From Magnetospirillum sp. (GTDB taxonomy: Bacteria; Pseudomonadota; Alphaproteobacteria; CACIAM-22H2), in the NCBI GenBank assembly GCA_027532905.1, contig JAPZUA010000001.1:913950-977949 (forward strand): a stretch of 64,000 bases of DNA, given 5' to 3'. The notes beneath the pieces were generated by a model, which was not told the origin of the DNA, searched no databases, and worked only from the letters and a program-made list of their open reading frames with translations. The position numbers and the translations under genes are program-made. Shown here one piece after another: positions 37,765-49,027 of the stretch. Every line of letters begins with the position of its first letter. Within the stretch, counting starts at the first letter, position 1.

Positions 37765-38783
37765 AACGCATTCCGGCAACGATCGTGACCGGCTTTCTGG
37801 GGGCTGGCAAAACCACGCTGCTGCGCCACATGGCGGCCAACGCCAAGGGCAGGCGCATCGCGTTTGTGATCAACGAATTCGGGGCGCTGGGCATGGACCG
37901 CGAATTGCTGCTCGGCTGTGCGGAAGATTCGTGTGCCCCCGGCGACGTGGTGGAACTGGCCAACGGCTGCATCTGCTGCACGGTCGCGGACGACTTCCTG
38001 CCCACGCTCGAAGCTCTGCTCGCGCGCGAGCCGGCCCCCGACCATATCGTCATCGAAACGTCGGGCCTTGCCTTGCCGAAACCGCTTGTGCAGGCCTTCA
38101 ACTGGCCGGCCGTGAAAGCGCGTGCCACGGTCGACGGCGTGATCGCACTCGTCGATGGGCCTGCCCTTGCGCAAGGCCGATTTGCCGACGACGAGGAAGC
38201 GCTGGCCGCCCAGCGTGCTGCCGATCCTGCCCTCGACCACGACAATCCTTTAGCCGAAGTGTTCGACGACCAGATGGCGTGCGCCGACCTCGTCGTCGTC
38301 ACCAAGGGCGACAGCATCGACGCGCAGACGGCCGCCCGCGTGCGCCTCGAACTTGGCGGCAAGCTGCGCGAAGGAGCGAAGCTTGTGTCGGCCGCCTACG
38401 GCGCAGTTCCGCTCGATGTGCTGCTCGGGCTTTCGGCCGCCGCCGAAGACGATCTCGCCACGCGCCCGAGCCATGCCGATGCGTTGGGCGAGCACGATCA
38501 CGACGATTTCGACAGTTTCGTGGTCGAGCCCGGCGAAGTCGCCGACCCGGCCGCGTTCGAAGCACGCCTTGCAGCGGCGATCGCTAGCCACGACGTGCTG
38601 CGCGCCAAAGGCTTTCTCGACGTGCCCGGCAAGCCGATGCGCCTTGCGCTGCAGGCCGTGGGCCCGCGCATCGAGCGCTATTTCGACCGGCCTTGGCGCA
38701 GCGACGAGCCGCGCGGTTCGCGCGTGGTCGTGATCGGGCGCAAGGGCATCGACGCCAACGCCATCCGTGCGGCCCTGGCCTGA
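37761..38783 (+). CDS. cobW: CobW GTPase metallochaperone
   Basis: A 340-residue G3E-family GTPase. Walker A is GFLGAGKTTLLR (11-22), and the metal-binding CXCC motif is in ANGCICCT (Cys70, Cys72, Cys73). Walker B/switch residues lie in IVIETSGLALP, and the guanine contact is TKGD. A short His/Asp run (GEHDHDDFD) precedes the C-terminal domain. In cobalamin operons CobW is thought to deliver cobalt to CobN-type chelatase, which fits cobN being next (TGATG overlap). Confidence 0.95.
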   Translation: MKRIPATIVTGFLGAGKTTLLRHMAANAKGRRIAFVINEFGALGMDRELLLGCAEDSCAPGDVVELANGCICCTVADDFLPTLEALLAREPAPDHIVIETSGLALPKPLVQAFNWPAVKARATVDGVIALVDGPALAQGRFADDEEALAAQRAADPALDHDNPLAEVFDDQMACADLVVVTKGDSIDAQTAARVRLELGGKLREGAKLVSAAYGAVPLDVLLGLSAAAEDDLATRPSHADALGEHDHDDFDSFVVEPGEVADPAAFEARLAAAIASHDVLRAKGFLDVPGKPMRLALQAVGPRIERYFDRPWRSDEPRGSRVVVIGRKGIDANAIRAALA

Positions 38784-41700
38784 TGCATCTGCTGGCCGCC
38801 ACGCCGGGGACAATCCTCGACGCCGACGCTGCGATCGATCTTGCCCAGACCCCGGGCAAGGTTGTCGTGCTGTCGATGGCGGACAGCGACCTAGCAGGGC
38901 TTGCGCGCGCGCGCAAAGGCCAGTCGCTGCGGCTTGCCAATGTGGCGGCCCTCAAACATCCCTATTCGGTCGATCTCTATGTCGAGCGCACGGCCGCACA
39001 TGCGCGAATCGTCGTCGTGCGGCTCTTGGGCGGACGCAGCTATTGGCCCTACGGCATCGACCGGCTCGTCGAAACCGTGCAGCGCAGCGGCGCGAAGCTT
39101 GCCTTGCTGCCGGGCGACGCAAACGACGACACAGAGTTGCAGCAGCTTTCCAACATCGACGCCGATCTCTATCGCCGTTTGCATCTGGCGTTTGTGCATG
39201 GCGGTCCCGCCAATTTCGCGCGCATTCTCGAAGCGCTCGACGATCTCTCGGAAAGCCGCACGCGCGATTGGGCGCCCATTGCGATCCCGCGCGCCGGGCG
39301 CTATGCGCATGCCCTTGCGCGGCCCGGAGCGTCGGTCGCGGCGTTGCTGTTCTATCGCGCACACTATCAGGCGGGCGATCTTGCCCCCGTCGATGCGCTG
39401 ATCGAAAAGCTCGCCGAACGCGATCTCGACGTGCACGCCTTCTATGCGACGAGCCTAAAAGACGCCGATGTCGGCGCGTATCTCGCGGCCGAACTTGCCG
39501 CGACCCCGCCCGACATTGCGATCAACCTCACCGGTTTTTCGGCAGGTGCGCTTGATCCGTTGGCAGCATTCGACGTGCCGGTGCTGCAAGCCGTACTCGC
39601 AGGCCAAACGCGCGAAGCGTGGGCCGCCGATACGCGCGGCCTTGCGAGCCGCGACGTTGCCATGAACGTGGCTTTGCCCGAACTCGACGGCCGCATCATG
39701 ACGCGCGCGATCGGCTTCAAAGATTCGCTCGGCCGCGATGCGTCGTGCGAGATCGATCTGATGGGTTTTGCCGCAGATACGGAGCGCTGTGGCTTTGTGG
39801 CCGAACTTGCCGCCAACTGGGTCAAGCTGCGCCGTGCTGCACCCGCCGAACGCCGCATCGCGCTTGTGCTCGCCAACTATCCGGGCAAAGACGGCAGACT
39901 TGCCAACGGCGTCGGGCTCGACACGCCCGCCGCAACCGTCGCCATCCTTGGCGCCCTTGCGAATGCCGGCTACGCGGTCGAAGACGCACCCACCGACAGT
40001 GCGGAATTGATGCGCCGTTTGCTCGACGGCCCTACCAATCGCACCAAGATTGCAGCGGGCGGTTTGCGCTTTGCGTACGCCGACTATCTCGCGTTTTACG
40101 CGACATTGCCCGCCACGGTGCGCGCTGCCGTCGAAGCGCGCTGGGGCGCACCCGATTCCGACCGGCGGCGCGACGGCGATGCGTTCGTGCTGCCGGTGCA
40201 TTGCTTTGGCCATGTCGCGGTTGCGATCCAGCCTGCGCGCGGCTACGAGATCGATCCGGCCACGACCTACCACGATCCCGATCTCGTGCCACCACACGGC
40301 TACCTCGCTTTCCATGCGTGGCTGCGCTCGCAGAACGCGGTTGTGCATGTCGGCAAACACGGCAATCTCGAATGGTTGCCGGGCAAAGGGCTTGCCCTTT
40401 CGGCCGCGTGTTTCCCCGAAGCCGCATTGGGTGCCTTGCCCAATCTCTATCCCTTCATCGTCAACGATCCGGGCGAAGGGACCCAAGCCAAGCGCCGGAC
40501 TTCGGCCGTCGTTATCGACCATCTGACACCGCCTTTGACGCGTGCGGGCGCCTACGGTCCGCAAGCCGCCCTCGAACGTTTGATCGACGAATACGGCGAG
40601 GCAAGTCGACTCGATCCGCGCCGTCTTCCTGCGTTGGGCGCTTCGATTCTCGACCTTGCGCGCAAAGCCGGGCTCGACCGCGAATGCGGCATTGCCCAAG
40701 ACGACGATGCGAAGGCAGCCCTGCCCAAGCTCGACGGGCTCTTGTGCGAACTCAAAGAGCACCAGATCCGCGACGGCTTGCATGTGTTCGGCACGTCGCC
40801 AGGCGGAACGCAACGCCGCGACACGCTGGTCGCGATCGCGCGTGTGCCGCGGCCCGGCACGGCACCTTCAAGCGCATCGCTGCTGCGCGCCCTTGCCGCC
40901 GATCGCGGCTGCAAATTCGATCCGCTCGATTGCGACATGGCCGTGCACGGCGATGCGCTGGCCGAGCTCGAGGCCGCCGCCGAGCAACTTCTCGACGGTG
41001 CCACACCCAGCGGGCCCGCAAGTGCCGCCGTGCAGGGATGGATTCAATCGCATTTGGCACCGGCATTCGATGCGAGCGGCGCTGCCGAAATGGCGGCGTT
41101 GCTGGCTGGGCTCGACGGGCGGCGCGTGGCCCCCGGCCCTTCGGGGGCGCCGTCGCGCGGCCGTGCCGACGTGCTGCCGACCGGCCGCAATTTCTATTCG
41201 GTCGATCTGCGAGCCGTGCCGACGCCGTCAGCCTGGATGCTCGGCTGGAAATCGGCAACGCTGCTGCTTGAGCGCCATGTGCAAACACATGGCGACTGGC
41301 CGCGCGCCGTCGCTTTGTCCGCGTGGGGGACCGCCAATATGCGCACGGGTGGCGACGATGTGGCACAGGGGCTCGCACTTATGGGCGTGCGCCCGACCTG
41401 GGAGCCGTCGTCGCTTCGCGTGACGGGGTTCGAGATACTGCCGCTCGATTTGCTCGACCGCCCGCGTATCGACGTGACCTTGCGCGTGTCGGGCTTTTTC
41501 CGCGACGCGTTTGCGAACCTCATCGACCTGTTCGACTCGGCCGTGCGCGCGGTCGCCAAGCTCGACGAGCCTGCACACCTCAATCCGCTCGCCGCACGCG
41601 TGGCGGCCGAAGGCGGCGGCGTGGATGCCGCAACGCGCGTGTTCGGCTCGAAGCCAGGTGCTTACGGTGCGGGCCTTCAGGCATTGATCGATGAGGGCGG

Positions 41701-42331
41701 TTGGCAGAACGCGGGCGACCTTGCCGATGCCTACGTGGCGTGGGGCGGCTATGCCTATCGCGCGGGGGCGGCCGGCGATGCTGCGCACAGGCTGTTTGAA
41801 AAGCGCCTCGCGCGCGTCGAAGCCGTGCTGCACAACCAGGACAATCGCGAACACGATTTGCTCGACAGCGACGACTACTACCAATTCGAGGGCGGGCTTG
41901 CCGCCGCGGTCAAGAAACTGTCGGGCGCTTCGCCGACCATGTACCACAACGACCATTCGCGCCCCGAAAGCCCGAAGATCCGCACGCTCAAAGAAGAAAT
42001 CGCGCGCATCGTGCGTGCGCGTGCGGCCAATCCCAAATGGATCGCGGGCGTAATGCGCCACGGCTACAAGGGCGCTTTCGAAATGGCCGCGACGGTCGAC
42101 TATCTGTTTGCGTTCGCAGCATCCACCGATGCGGTCGAAGACCGGCATTTCGATGCGCTGTTCGATGCGTATTTGCGCGACGAAGCCGTACGCGATTTTG
42201 TGGTCGAGGCCAACGCGCCCGCTTTGCGCGAGATGGCAGCACGCTTTGCCGAAGCGCGCGAGCGCGGCCTGTGGCGCCCGGGTGCCAACGACGTGCCGGC
42301 ACTTCTCGCGAGCCTTTTGGAGACGCCATGA
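38783..42331 (+). CDS. cobN: Cobaltochelatase subunit CobN
   Basis: The 1182-residue large subunit of the ATP-dependent cobaltochelatase of the late-cobalt pathway, acting on hydrogenobyrinic acid a,c-diamide. It shows the CobN/magnesium-chelatase H-subunit blocks [39 protein letters not shown] and [33 protein letters not shown], with the late [34 protein letters not shown]. The partner ATPase subunits (CobS/CobT chelatase type) are not in the window. It is coupled to cobW and cobO. Confidence 0.95.
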   Translation: MHLLAATPGTILDADAAIDLAQTPGKVVVLSMADSDLAGLARARKGQSLRLANVAALKHPYSVDLYVERTAAHARIVVVRLLGGRSYWPYGIDRLVETVQRSGAKLALLPGDANDDTELQQLSNIDADLYRRLHLAFVHGGPANFARILEALDDLSESRTRDWAPIAIPRAGRYAHALARPGASVAALLFYRAHYQAGDLAPVDALIEKLAERDLDVHAFYATSLKDADVGAYLAAELAATPPDIAINLTGFSAGALDPLAAFDVPVLQAVLAGQTREAWAADTRGLASRDVAMNVALPELDGRIMTRAIGFKDSLGRDASCEIDLMGFAADTERCGFVAELAANWVKLRRAAPAERRIALVLANYPGKDGRLANGVGLDTPAATVAILGALANAGYAVEDAPTDSAELMRRLLDGPTNRTKIAAGGLRFAYADYLAFYATLPATVRAAVEARWGAPDSDRRRDGDAFVLPVHCFGHVAVAIQPARGYEIDPATTYHDPDLVPPHGYLAFHAWLRSQNAVVHVGKHGNLEWLPGKGLALSAACFPEAALGALPNLYPFIVNDPGEGTQAKRRTSAVVIDHLTPPLTRAGAYGPQAALERLIDEYGEASRLDPRRLPALGASILDLARKAGLDRECGIAQDDDAKAALPKLDGLLCELKEHQIRDGLHVFGTSPGGTQRRDTLVAIARVPRPGTAPSSASLLRALAADRGCKFDPLDCDMAVHGDALAELEAAAEQLLDGATPSGPASAAVQGWIQSHLAPAFDASGAAEMAALLAGLDGRRVAPGPSGAPSRGRADVLPTGRNFYSVDLRAVPTPSAWMLGWKSATLLLERHVQTHGDWPRAVALSAWGTANMRTGGDDVAQGLALMGVRPTWEPSSLRVTGFEILPLDLLDRPRIDVTLRVSGFFRDAFANLIDLFDSAVRAVAKLDEPAHLNPLAARVAAEGGGVDAATRVFGSKPGAYGAGLQALIDEGGWQNAGDLADAYVAWGGYAYRAGAAGDAAHRLFEKRLARVEAVLHNQDNREHDLLDSDDYYQFEGGLAAAVKKLSGASPTMYHNDHSRPESPKIRTLKEEIARIVRARAANPKWIAGVMRHGYKGAFEMAATVDYLFAFAASTDAVEDRHFDALFDAYLRDEAVRDFVVEANAPALREMAARFAEARERGLWRPGANDVPALLASLLETP

Positions 42332-42927
42332 CCCTCGATACCGAGCACAACGAAAAAATGCGCCGCATCAAAGCCGCGCGCGACAGAATGATGGCGGGCA
42401 AGGTCGGCGAGAAGGGTTTGCTGATCGTGCATACCGGCAAGGGCAAGGGCAAATCCTCGTCGGCCTTCGGCATGGTCATGCGCTGCCTGGGCCACGGCAT
42501 GAAAGTCGGCATCGTGCAGTTCGTGAAGGGTGCTTGGGACACGGGCGAAGCGCGGCTGCTCGCGAAGTTCCCCGAGCTTTGCGAAATCAAAACGATGGGC
42601 GAAGGCTTCACCTGGGAAACGCAGGACCGTGCGCGCGACGTCGCCGCCGCCGAACGCGCTTGGGCAGAGTCGAAGCGCATGCTCGCCGACGAAAGCTACC
42701 GGATGGTGGTGCTCGACGAGCTCAATATCGTGCTGCGCTACGAATATCTCGCCCTCGAACCCGTGCTCGAAACGTTGGCCGCACGGCCGCCTTTGCAGCA
42801 TTGCGTGGTTACGGGCCGCAACGCGCCGCAATCGCTCATCGACGCGTGCGATCTTGCGACCGAAATGACGCTGCTCAAACATCCGTTTCGCGACGGCATA
42901 AAGGCGCAGCCGGGCGTGGAGTTCTAG
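42328..42927 (+). CDS. cobO: Cob(I)yrinic acid a,c-diamide adenosyltransferase
   Basis: A 199-residue CobO/BtuR-type enzyme that adds the 5'-deoxyadenosyl ligand to Co(I) corrinoids using ATP. P-loop: [14 protein letters not shown] (35-48). Other blocks are [38 protein letters not shown] and [21 protein letters not shown]. The start overlaps cobN (ATGA), and it is eight bases before cobQ. Confidence 0.96.
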   Translation: MTLDTEHNEKMRRIKAARDRMMAGKVGEKGLLIVHTGKGKGKSSSAFGMVMRCLGHGMKVGIVQFVKGAWDTGEARLLAKFPELCEIKTMGEGFTWETQDRARDVAAAERAWAESKRMLADESYRMVVLDELNIVLRYEYLALEPVLETLAARPPLQHCVVTGRNAPQSLIDACDLATEMTLLKHPFRDGIKAQPGVEF

Positions 42928-42935
42928 CTACAGCC

Positions 42936-44399
42936 ATGGCCGCGCGCGCACTCATGTTCCAGGGGACGGGATCGAACGTCGGCAAGTCGCTGCTGGTAGC
43001 GGGGCTTGCCCGCGCCTATGCGCGCCGGGGCTTGGCCGTGCGTCCGTTCAAGCCGCAGAACATGTCGAACAACGCCGCCGTCACCGCCGACGGCGGCGAA
43101 ATCGGGCGTGCACAGGCCCTGCAGGCGCGCGCGTGTTTTGTGAGCCCGCACAGCGACATGAATCCGGTGCTGCTGAAGCCGCAGAGCGAGACGGGTGCGC
43201 AAGTCGTCGTGCGCGGCCAGGTACGCACCACGGCGCGCGCGCGCGACTACCATGCGCTGAAGCCGCAATTGCTGGCCGAGGTGCGCGCGAGTTTCCAGCG
43301 CCTGTGCGGCCAATGCGATCTCGTGCTCGTCGAGGGTGCGGGCTCGCCTGCCGAGATCAATCTGCGCGCGGGCGACATCGCGAATATGGGTTTTGCCGAA
43401 TCCGAAAACTTGCCCGTGGTGCTGATCGGCGACATCGAACGCGGCGGCGTGATCGCAAGCTTCGCGGGCACGTTTGCTGTGCTGGAGCCAGACGAACGCG
43501 CGCGCATCGTCAGCACGATCGTCAACAAATTCCGCGGCGATATTTCTTTGTTCGACGACGGCCGCAAGGCGATCGAGCGCTGGACGGGAGCGCCCTGCCT
43601 CGGCGTGGTGCCGTGGTTTGCCGCAGCGGCACAGCTGCCCGCCGAGGACAGTGCGGGTCTTGGGGAGCGCTATGCGCGCAAGCACGGCGCCAAGATCAAG
43701 ATCCGCGTGCCGCATCTCCCGCACATCGCGAATTTCGACGATCTCGATCCTTTGGCCGCTATGCCCGAGATCGATTTGGCTTTGCTCGAGCCGGGCGAGG
43801 CCTTGCAAGGCGATTGCGACATCGTGCTGCTGCCCGGCTCCAAAGCCACGATCGCCGATCTCGCCTTCTTGCGCGCGCAAGGTTGGGACATCGACATTGC
43901 CGCCCATCGCCGTCGCGGCGGCATCGTCGTGGGCCTCTGCGGCGGCTATCAGATGATGGGCCGCACGATCGCCGATCCCGACGGGCTCGAAGGCCCGCCT
44001 GCGGCCGTGCCGGGACTTGCGCTGCTCGACATCGACAGCGTGCTCGCCCCTGCAAAGACGTTACGCGAAATCGATGCGATCGATGCGCATTCGGGCTGCC
44101 GCATTCGCGGCTACGAAATTCATCTTGGGCTGACAACCGGTTCCGCGCGCGCGCTCCTCGATCTTGGCGGCGTGCCCGAAGGGGCCGTCTCGGCCGATGG
44201 CCGCGCGATGGGCTGCTATATCCACGGGCTGTTCGGCAACGCCGAATTCAGCAAAGCTTGGTTCGCACGGTTGGACGCGGCCATCGCCATGCCCGAAGAT
44301 ACGGACGCATCCGTCGACCGCACGCTCGACGCGCTCGCAGCCCATCTCGAAGCATCGCTCGATCTCGACCGGCTCTTGGAGTTTGCGCGATGCGGCTAA
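42936..44399 (+). CDS. cobQ: Adenosylcobyric acid synthase
   Basis: A 487-residue glutamine amidotransferase that amidates four side chains of adenosylcobyrinic acid a,c-diamide. The N-terminal dethiobiotin-synthetase-like domain has [20 protein letters not shown] and [28 protein letters not shown]. The C-terminal class I-like GATase domain has [13 protein letters not shown] with the catalytic Cys, and the late [10 protein letters not shown]. It ends the riboswitch operon; its stop overlaps the cbiB stop on the other strand (44396-44399). Confidence 0.96.
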   Translation: MAARALMFQGTGSNVGKSLLVAGLARAYARRGLAVRPFKPQNMSNNAAVTADGGEIGRAQALQARACFVSPHSDMNPVLLKPQSETGAQVVVRGQVRTTARARDYHALKPQLLAEVRASFQRLCGQCDLVLVEGAGSPAEINLRAGDIANMGFAESENLPVVLIGDIERGGVIASFAGTFAVLEPDERARIVSTIVNKFRGDISLFDDGRKAIERWTGAPCLGVVPWFAAAAQLPAEDSAGLGERYARKHGAKIKIRVPHLPHIANFDDLDPLAAMPEIDLALLEPGEALQGDCDIVLLPGSKATIADLAFLRAQGWDIDIAAHRRRGGIVVGLCGGYQMMGRTIADPDGLEGPPAAVPGLALLDIDSVLAPAKTLREIDAIDAHSGCRIRGYEIHLGLTTGSARALLDLGGVPEGAVSADGRAMGCYIHGLFGNAEFSKAWFARLDAAIAMPEDTDASVDRTLDALAAHLEASLDLDRLLEFARCG

Positions 44400-45397
44400 G
44401 CCAGCAGCGCCAAACGGCCGACGGCGAGTGCGGCAATCAGGCCCGCATGCACGAGGCACGCGGCCACGAACAGCCAGAGCGCGCGGCGCATATCTTCGAG
44501 CGTGGCGCGCGCCCGGCCCTTGCCGATCCACGGATCTTCGACCAGTTCGCTGCCGTAGCGGCGGGGACCTGCGAGCGCAAGACCGAGTGCGCCCGCAAAA
44601 GCACCCTCGGGCCAGCCCGCATTGACCGAGCGATGTTTGCGCGCATCGCTTACTGCTGTCGCTACGGCTTTGAAGGGTTTGGCACCAGGTGCGACAAACG
44701 CCGCCGCCGCGACGATCAAGGCACTCAAGCGTGCGGGGAGAAAATTCATCGCCGTATCGAGACGTGCCGCATAGCGGCCGAAATCGAGATAGCGTTCGTT
44801 GCGGTGGGCGATCATCGAATCGAGCGTGTTGGCGGCCTTGTAGGCCATCAGGCCCGGCAAGCCGAACAGCACGTACCAGAAGCAAGGGGCCACGACCGCG
44901 TCGGAGAAATTCTCGGCGAGCGATTCAATACCCGCACGCGCGACACCGTGCGCGTCGAGGCTTTCGGGATCTCGCCCGACGATGCGCGACACGGCCAAGC
45001 GCCCGCCGGCAAGCCCGCCTTTGTCGAGACCGTTCGCGACGTCTGCGACATGGTCGTAGAGCGAGCGCTGGGCGACGAGCACCGTCACGATCAGAATTTC
45101 GACGGCGGCACCCCACGGGTAGCGCCGCGCGTAGAGCAACACGAGCCAGCCGAGCGTTGCGGCAAGCCCCACCACCAGCACGACTGTAAGCCCGCCGCGC
45201 ACGCGGCGCGCGCGCGGGCTGCGCTGCGGACGGTTGAGGCGCGCTTCAAGTGCTGCGATCAGAGCACCCAACCATTGCACCGGATGGCCGATCCGCGCGA
45301 AAACAGGGCGCATTTCGCCCACCACGGCATCGGCGGCAAGGGCCGCCAACAGGATCAGCAGCGGATCGACAAAACCAGGGCCCGGCAGAATCGGCAT
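44396..45397 (-). CDS. cbiB: Adenosylcobinamide-phosphate synthase (CbiB/CobD)
   Basis: The membrane enzyme that attaches aminopropanol (phosphate) to adenosylcobyric acid. The 333-residue protein has several hydrophobic helices and the blocks [81 protein letters not shown] and [18 protein letters not shown]. The start at 45397 follows an AAGGTG ribosome site; an in-frame ATG 12 codons upstream is possible. It is divergent from cbiX. The partner L-threonine-phosphate decarboxylase is not in the window. Confidence 0.94.
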   Translation of the reverse strand: MPILPGPGFVDPLLILLAALAADAVVGEMRPVFARIGHPVQWLGALIAALEARLNRPQRSPRARRVRGGLTVVLVVGLAATLGWLVLLYARRYPWGAAVEILIVTVLVAQRSLYDHVADVANGLDKGGLAGGRLAVSRIVGRDPESLDAHGVARAGIESLAENFSDAVVAPCFWYVLFGLPGLMAYKAANTLDSMIAHRNERYLDFGRYAARLDTAMNFLPARLSALIVAAAAFVAPGAKPFKAVATAVSDARKHRSVNAGWPEGAFAGALGLALAGPRRYGSELVEDPWIGKGRARATLEDMRRALWLFVAACLVHAGLIAALAVGRLALLA

Positions 45398-45450
45398 GCC
45401 GGGCACCTTGGCCGCTGCGGACGCGAAAATCAATCGACCAGGAGCATCAA

Positions 45451-46491
45451 ATGAACGACAGCGCCATCATGATCTGCGGCCACGGCAGCCGCGACCTCGA
45501 CGCGGTGCGCGAATTCGACACGCTCGTGTCCGAATTGCGCAAGCAGCTGCCGGGCCGCGCCGTGGGCTCGGGCTTTCTCGAATTCGCCCGCCCGATGATC
45601 CGCGAAGGGCTCGACAGCCTCAAAGCGCAGGGCGCCACGCACATCAAGGCCGTCCCCGCCATGCTGTTTGCGGCCGGCCACGTGAAAAACGACTTGCCGT
45701 GGGAGCTCAACACCTGGGCCTCCGAAAATCCCGGCATCAAGGTCGAGTTCGGCCGCGATCTTGCGATTGATCTGAAGCTCATCGAAGCGGCCAAGCAACG
45801 CATCGAAGAGGCCGAGGCGAAGGCCACGCGCCCCGCCACGCGCGCCGAAACTCTGCTCGTGGTCGTCGGGCGCGGCACCAACGATCCCGACGCCAACTCG
45901 AACGTCGCCAAAGTGGCGCGCATGCTGTGGGAGGGCATGGGCTTCGGCTGGTCGACCGTGGCCTATTCGGGTGTGGCCCATCCGCGCACGAACGAGTGCT
46001 TGGCGCGCGCCGTGCGTCTCGGTTTCCGGCGCATCGTCGTGTTCCCGTATTTCCTGTTCAACGGCATTCTCATCAAGCGCATCTATGAACAGACGGCCGA
46101 AGTGGCGCGCCTCAACGGCGACGTCGAGTTTCTGACGGCCGATTATCTCAGCACGCATCCCAACGTCGTCGCCGCCTTCCTCGAGCGGCTCGGCGAAATC
46201 GGCAGCGGCCAGAACGCGATGAACTGCATGGTGTGCAAATATCGGACGCAGATTATCGGCTACGAGGCCGATGTGGGGGCCCTGCAGGCCGGGCACCATC
46301 TGCATGTGCGCGGGATCGGCACCGACGGCGACCATGGCCATAGCCATGGCCACGATCATGGGCATGGGCATGGCCATAACCACGGCCACGACCATGGGCA
46401 CGATCACGGCCATGCGCGTGGGCACGCGCACGACCATGGCCATGGCCACGATCATGCGCACCCCCATCCGCATCCGCACAAACACGACTGA
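45451..46491 (+). CDS. cbiX: Sirohydrochlorin cobaltochelatase CbiX, long form with CxxC and His-rich tail
   Basis: A 346-residue protein with two CbiX-like halves. The first (about 1-120) keeps the metal-site histidines in MICGHGSRD (His11) and FAAGHVKND (His77); the second (about 134-250) has VGRGTNDPDANS in place of the HG motif. A linker holds MNCMVCKYR (Cys259, Cys262), as in CbiX proteins that carry an iron-sulfur centre. Residues 292-346 contain 25 histidines with Gly/Asp, a metal store or cobalt/nickel handling tail. CbiX inserts cobalt early, at the precorrin-2/sirohydrochlorin stage. A clear AGGAG site precedes the start. Confidence 0.92.
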   Translation: MNDSAIMICGHGSRDLDAVREFDTLVSELRKQLPGRAVGSGFLEFARPMIREGLDSLKAQGATHIKAVPAMLFAAGHVKNDLPWELNTWASENPGIKVEFGRDLAIDLKLIEAAKQRIEEAEAKATRPATRAETLLVVVGRGTNDPDANSNVAKVARMLWEGMGFGWSTVAYSGVAHPRTNECLARAVRLGFRRIVVFPYFLFNGILIKRIYEQTAEVARLNGDVEFLTADYLSTHPNVVAAFLERLGEIGSGQNAMNCMVCKYRTQIIGYEADVGALQAGHHLHVRGIGTDGDHGHSHGHDHGHGHGHNHGHDHGHDHGHARGHAHDHGHGHDHAHPHPHPHKHD

Positions 46492-46497
46492 GCTCGC

Positions 46498-47124
46498 ATG
46501 GACTATCTGCGCAACCCGGCCGAGATCTATCGCCGCTCCTTTGCCACGATCGGAAGCGAGCGCGATTTGGGCCGCCTGCCGCCCGATCAGGCGGCCTTGG
46601 CGGCGCGCGTGGCACATGCCTGCGGCATGGTCGATGTGATCGACACGCTGGTCGTGAGCCCGAACGCGATTGCCGCCGCGCGTGCTGCCTTGCAGAACGG
46701 CGCGTCGGTGCTGTGCGACGCGCAGATGGTTGCCCATGGAGTTTTGCGCAAGCGGCTGCCAGCGGGCGTGCAGATCAAATGCACGATCGATGCACCCGAA
46801 ACAGCGGCGCGTGCGGCAGCACTGGGCACCACGCGCTCGGCTGCCGCTGTCGATCTGTGGGACATCGAAGGGGCGGTCGTCGCCATCGGCAATGCACCGA
46901 CGGCGTTGTTCCGCTTGCTCGAGAATATCGATGCCGGCGGCAAGCGTCCGGCGGCGGTGTTTGCGTTTCCGGTAGGGTTTGTGGGCGCCGCAGAGTCGAA
47001 AGCCGAACTTGTCGCCGCGCCGCGTGGACTTGAATTTGCGACATTGCCGGGCAGGCGCGGCGGCAGTGCGATGGCCGCTGCCGCGATCAACGCGCTGTTC
47101 GGCAATCCCGAGGCCAACCCATGA
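46498..47124 (+). CDS. cobH: Precorrin-8X methylmutase
   Basis: A 208-residue CobH/CbiC enzyme that moves a methyl group from C11 to C12, giving hydrogenobyrinic (or cobyrinic) acid. It has the blocks DYLRNPAEIYRRSFATI, RVAHACGMVDV with the catalytic His, CDAQMVAHGV, AVVAIGNAPTALF and FPVGFVGAAESKAEL. It begins six bases after cbiX and overlaps cobL (ATGA). Confidence 0.96.
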   Translation: MDYLRNPAEIYRRSFATIGSERDLGRLPPDQAALAARVAHACGMVDVIDTLVVSPNAIAAARAALQNGASVLCDAQMVAHGVLRKRLPAGVQIKCTIDAPETAARAAALGTTRSAAAVDLWDIEGAVVAIGNAPTALFRLLENIDAGGKRPAAVFAFPVGFVGAAESKAELVAAPRGLEFATLPGRRGGSAMAAAAINALFGNPEANP

Positions 47125-48326
47125 GCAAATGGCTCACGATCGTCGGCATCGGCGAAGACGGCATTGGCGGCTTGTCGGCGGCAGCGTCGGCGGCGATCGC
47201 TTCGGCACAAACGCTGATCGGCGGCAAACGCCATCTTGGACTCGTCGGCGCCACAAGCGCCGAGTGCTTCGAATGGTCGAGCCCACTCGACGCGACGTTC
47301 GACCTCATCGCGGCAAGGCGCAACACGCGTGTCGCCGTCCTCGCCTCCGGCGATCCGATGTGGTTCGGCATCGGCACCACGCTGTTGAAACGCTTTTCCA
47401 TCGACGAGATGGCTGTGCTGCCGCATGTCTCGGCCTTTGCATTGGCGGCGGCCGAAATGGGCTGGCCACTCGATGCGGCCGAAAAAATCAGTCTGCATGG
47501 CCGCCCGCTCGAAGCGCTCGCTTTGCATCTCGCACCAGGCGCCAAGCTGCTTGCCCTCACCGCCGATAGGGCAGCCCCTGCCGCGATCGCGGCGTTTCTG
47601 GCGGCACGCGGCTATGGCGCTTCGCCCGTGACCGTGCTCGAACATTTGGGCGGGCCGAAGATGCGGCGCATCGTTCGCACAGCCGCATCGTTGCCGCCGG
47701 GTCCCTATGCCGATCTCAATACGCTCGCGATCGAATGTGCGGCCGACGCAAACACGCTTGCGCTGTCGCGTGTTCCGGGCATGCCCGATGCCGCTTTCGA
47801 ACATGACGGCCAACTCACAAAACGCGCAGTACGAGCAGCAACGCTTGCAGCTCTTGCACCCCTTCCCGGCCAGCTTTTGTGGGATATCGGGGCAGGCAAT
47901 GGCTCGATCGCCATCGAGTGGCTGCGCGCGGTGCCGCACACACGCGCGATCGCCGTCGAGCGCGATGCCGCGCGCCATGCGCGCCTCCTGCACAACGCAC
48001 AAACGCTCGGCGTGCCGCATTTGCAGGCGGTCGCAGGCTCGGCGCCAGCGGCATTCACGGGCCTTCCCGCCCCCGATGCCGTGTTCGTCGGCGGCGGCCT
48101 TTCCACACAAGGCCTCGTCGATGCGGCGTGGGCAGCGCTTAAACCGGGTGGCCTGTTCGTCGCCAATGCCGTGACGCTCGAAGGCGAGAGCGTGCTGGCC
48201 GAACTTCACCGCAGCAACGGCGGCGAGATGATGCGCCTCGCCGTCGCACATGCCGAGCCGGTCGGTCCGCATCGCGGCTGGCGTGCCGCGATGCCCGTCA
48301 CGCAATGGATCGGGCGCAAGACATGA
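47121..48326 (+). CDS. cobL: Precorrin-6Y C5,15-methyltransferase (decarboxylating)
   Basis: A 401-residue fused CbiE-CbiT enzyme. The N-terminal half is a tetrapyrrole methylase (LTIVGIGEDGIGGLSAAASAAIASAQTLIGGKRHL, then VLASGDPMWFGIGTTLL). The C-terminal half is a Rossmann methyltransferase (LLWDIGAGNGSIAIEWLRAVPHTRAIAVERD) that also decarboxylates the C12 acetate. The full fusion is the CobL form. It overlaps cobH and cobI (both ATGA). Confidence 0.96.
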   Translation: MSKWLTIVGIGEDGIGGLSAAASAAIASAQTLIGGKRHLGLVGATSAECFEWSSPLDATFDLIAARRNTRVAVLASGDPMWFGIGTTLLKRFSIDEMAVLPHVSAFALAAAEMGWPLDAAEKISLHGRPLEALALHLAPGAKLLALTADRAAPAAIAAFLAARGYGASPVTVLEHLGGPKMRRIVRTAASLPPGPYADLNTLAIECAADANTLALSRVPGMPDAAFEHDGQLTKRAVRAATLAALAPLPGQLLWDIGAGNGSIAIEWLRAVPHTRAIAVERDAARHARLLHNAQTLGVPHLQAVAGSAPAAFTGLPAPDAVFVGGGLSTQGLVDAAWAALKPGGLFVANAVTLEGESVLAELHRSNGGEMMRLAVAHAEPVGPHRGWRAAMPVTQWIGRKT

Positions 48327-49027
48327 GCGGCACCCTTTACGGCATTGGCGTGGGACCCGGCGATCCCGAGTTGCTGACGCTCAAAGCTGTGCGGCTGATC
48401 GCTTCGTGCCCAGTCTTGGCGTATCCCGCCCCGGAATCGGGCGAGGCCTTGGCGCGCCGTATTGCCGCCCCGCACATCCCCATCGGCAAGATCGAACTGC
48501 CGATCCGCCTGCCGATCGAGATCGAACGCCATCCCGCCCAAGACGCGTACGATGCCGGTGCGGCGTTGCTAGCCGAACATCTTGCGGCGGGCCGCGACGT
48601 GGCGCTTCTGTGCTTGGGCGATCCGCTGTTCTACGGCAGCTATATGTATCTGCATGCGCGACTTGCCGAGCGCTTCCAAACGCGTATCGTGCCCGGCGTC
48701 ACGTCGTTTGCGGCGTCGGCCGCCCTTTCGCACCACGCACTCGCCGCGCGCGAAGACAGCGTGACGGTGGTGCCTGCGACCTTGACCGACGACGAGATCG
48801 AACGGCGTATCGCCGCGCACGATTCGCTGGTCTTCCTGAAACTCGGCCGCCATTTCGCGCGGCTGCGCGAAACACTCGCGCGGCTCGGCCTTGGCGACCG
48901 CGCAGTCTATGTCGAACGCGCCGGGCTCGACGGCGAACGCACAATGCCGCTTGCGCAAGCCACGCACGCGACCGCCCCCTATTTTTCGCTGATCCTCGTG
49001 CATCGGCGCGGCAAGGCCTGGACATGA
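48323..49027 (+). CDS. cobI: Precorrin-2 / cobalt-factor II C20-methyltransferase
   Basis: A 234-residue tetrapyrrole methylase: TLYGIGVGPGDPELLTLKAVRLI at the start, ALLCLGDPLFYGSYMYL in the SAM site and RIVPGVTSFAASAALSHHALA. CobI acts on metal-free precorrin-2, CbiL on the cobalt form. The presence of CbiX and CbiD in this locus makes the cobalt form likely, but sequence alone does not separate them here. ATGA overlaps bind it to cobL and cbiG-cobJ. Confidence 0.93.
   Translation: MSGTLYGIGVGPGDPELLTLKAVRLIASCPVLAYPAPESGEALARRIAAPHIPIGKIELPIRLPIEIERHPAQDAYDAGAALLAEHLAAGRDVALLCLGDPLFYGSYMYLHARLAERFQTRIVPGVTSFAASAALSHHALAAREDSVTVVPATLTDDEIERRIAAHDSLVFLKLGRHFARLRETLARLGLGDRAVYVERAGLDGERTMPLAQATHATAPYFSLILVHRRGKAWT

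Noticed and set aside
46320-46490. Short repeated GGCCATGACC-like units, looking at first like a tandem or CRISPR-type array
   Set aside because: They are in frame and encode the His/Gly/Asp tail of CbiX. Units are short and irregular, with no spacers.
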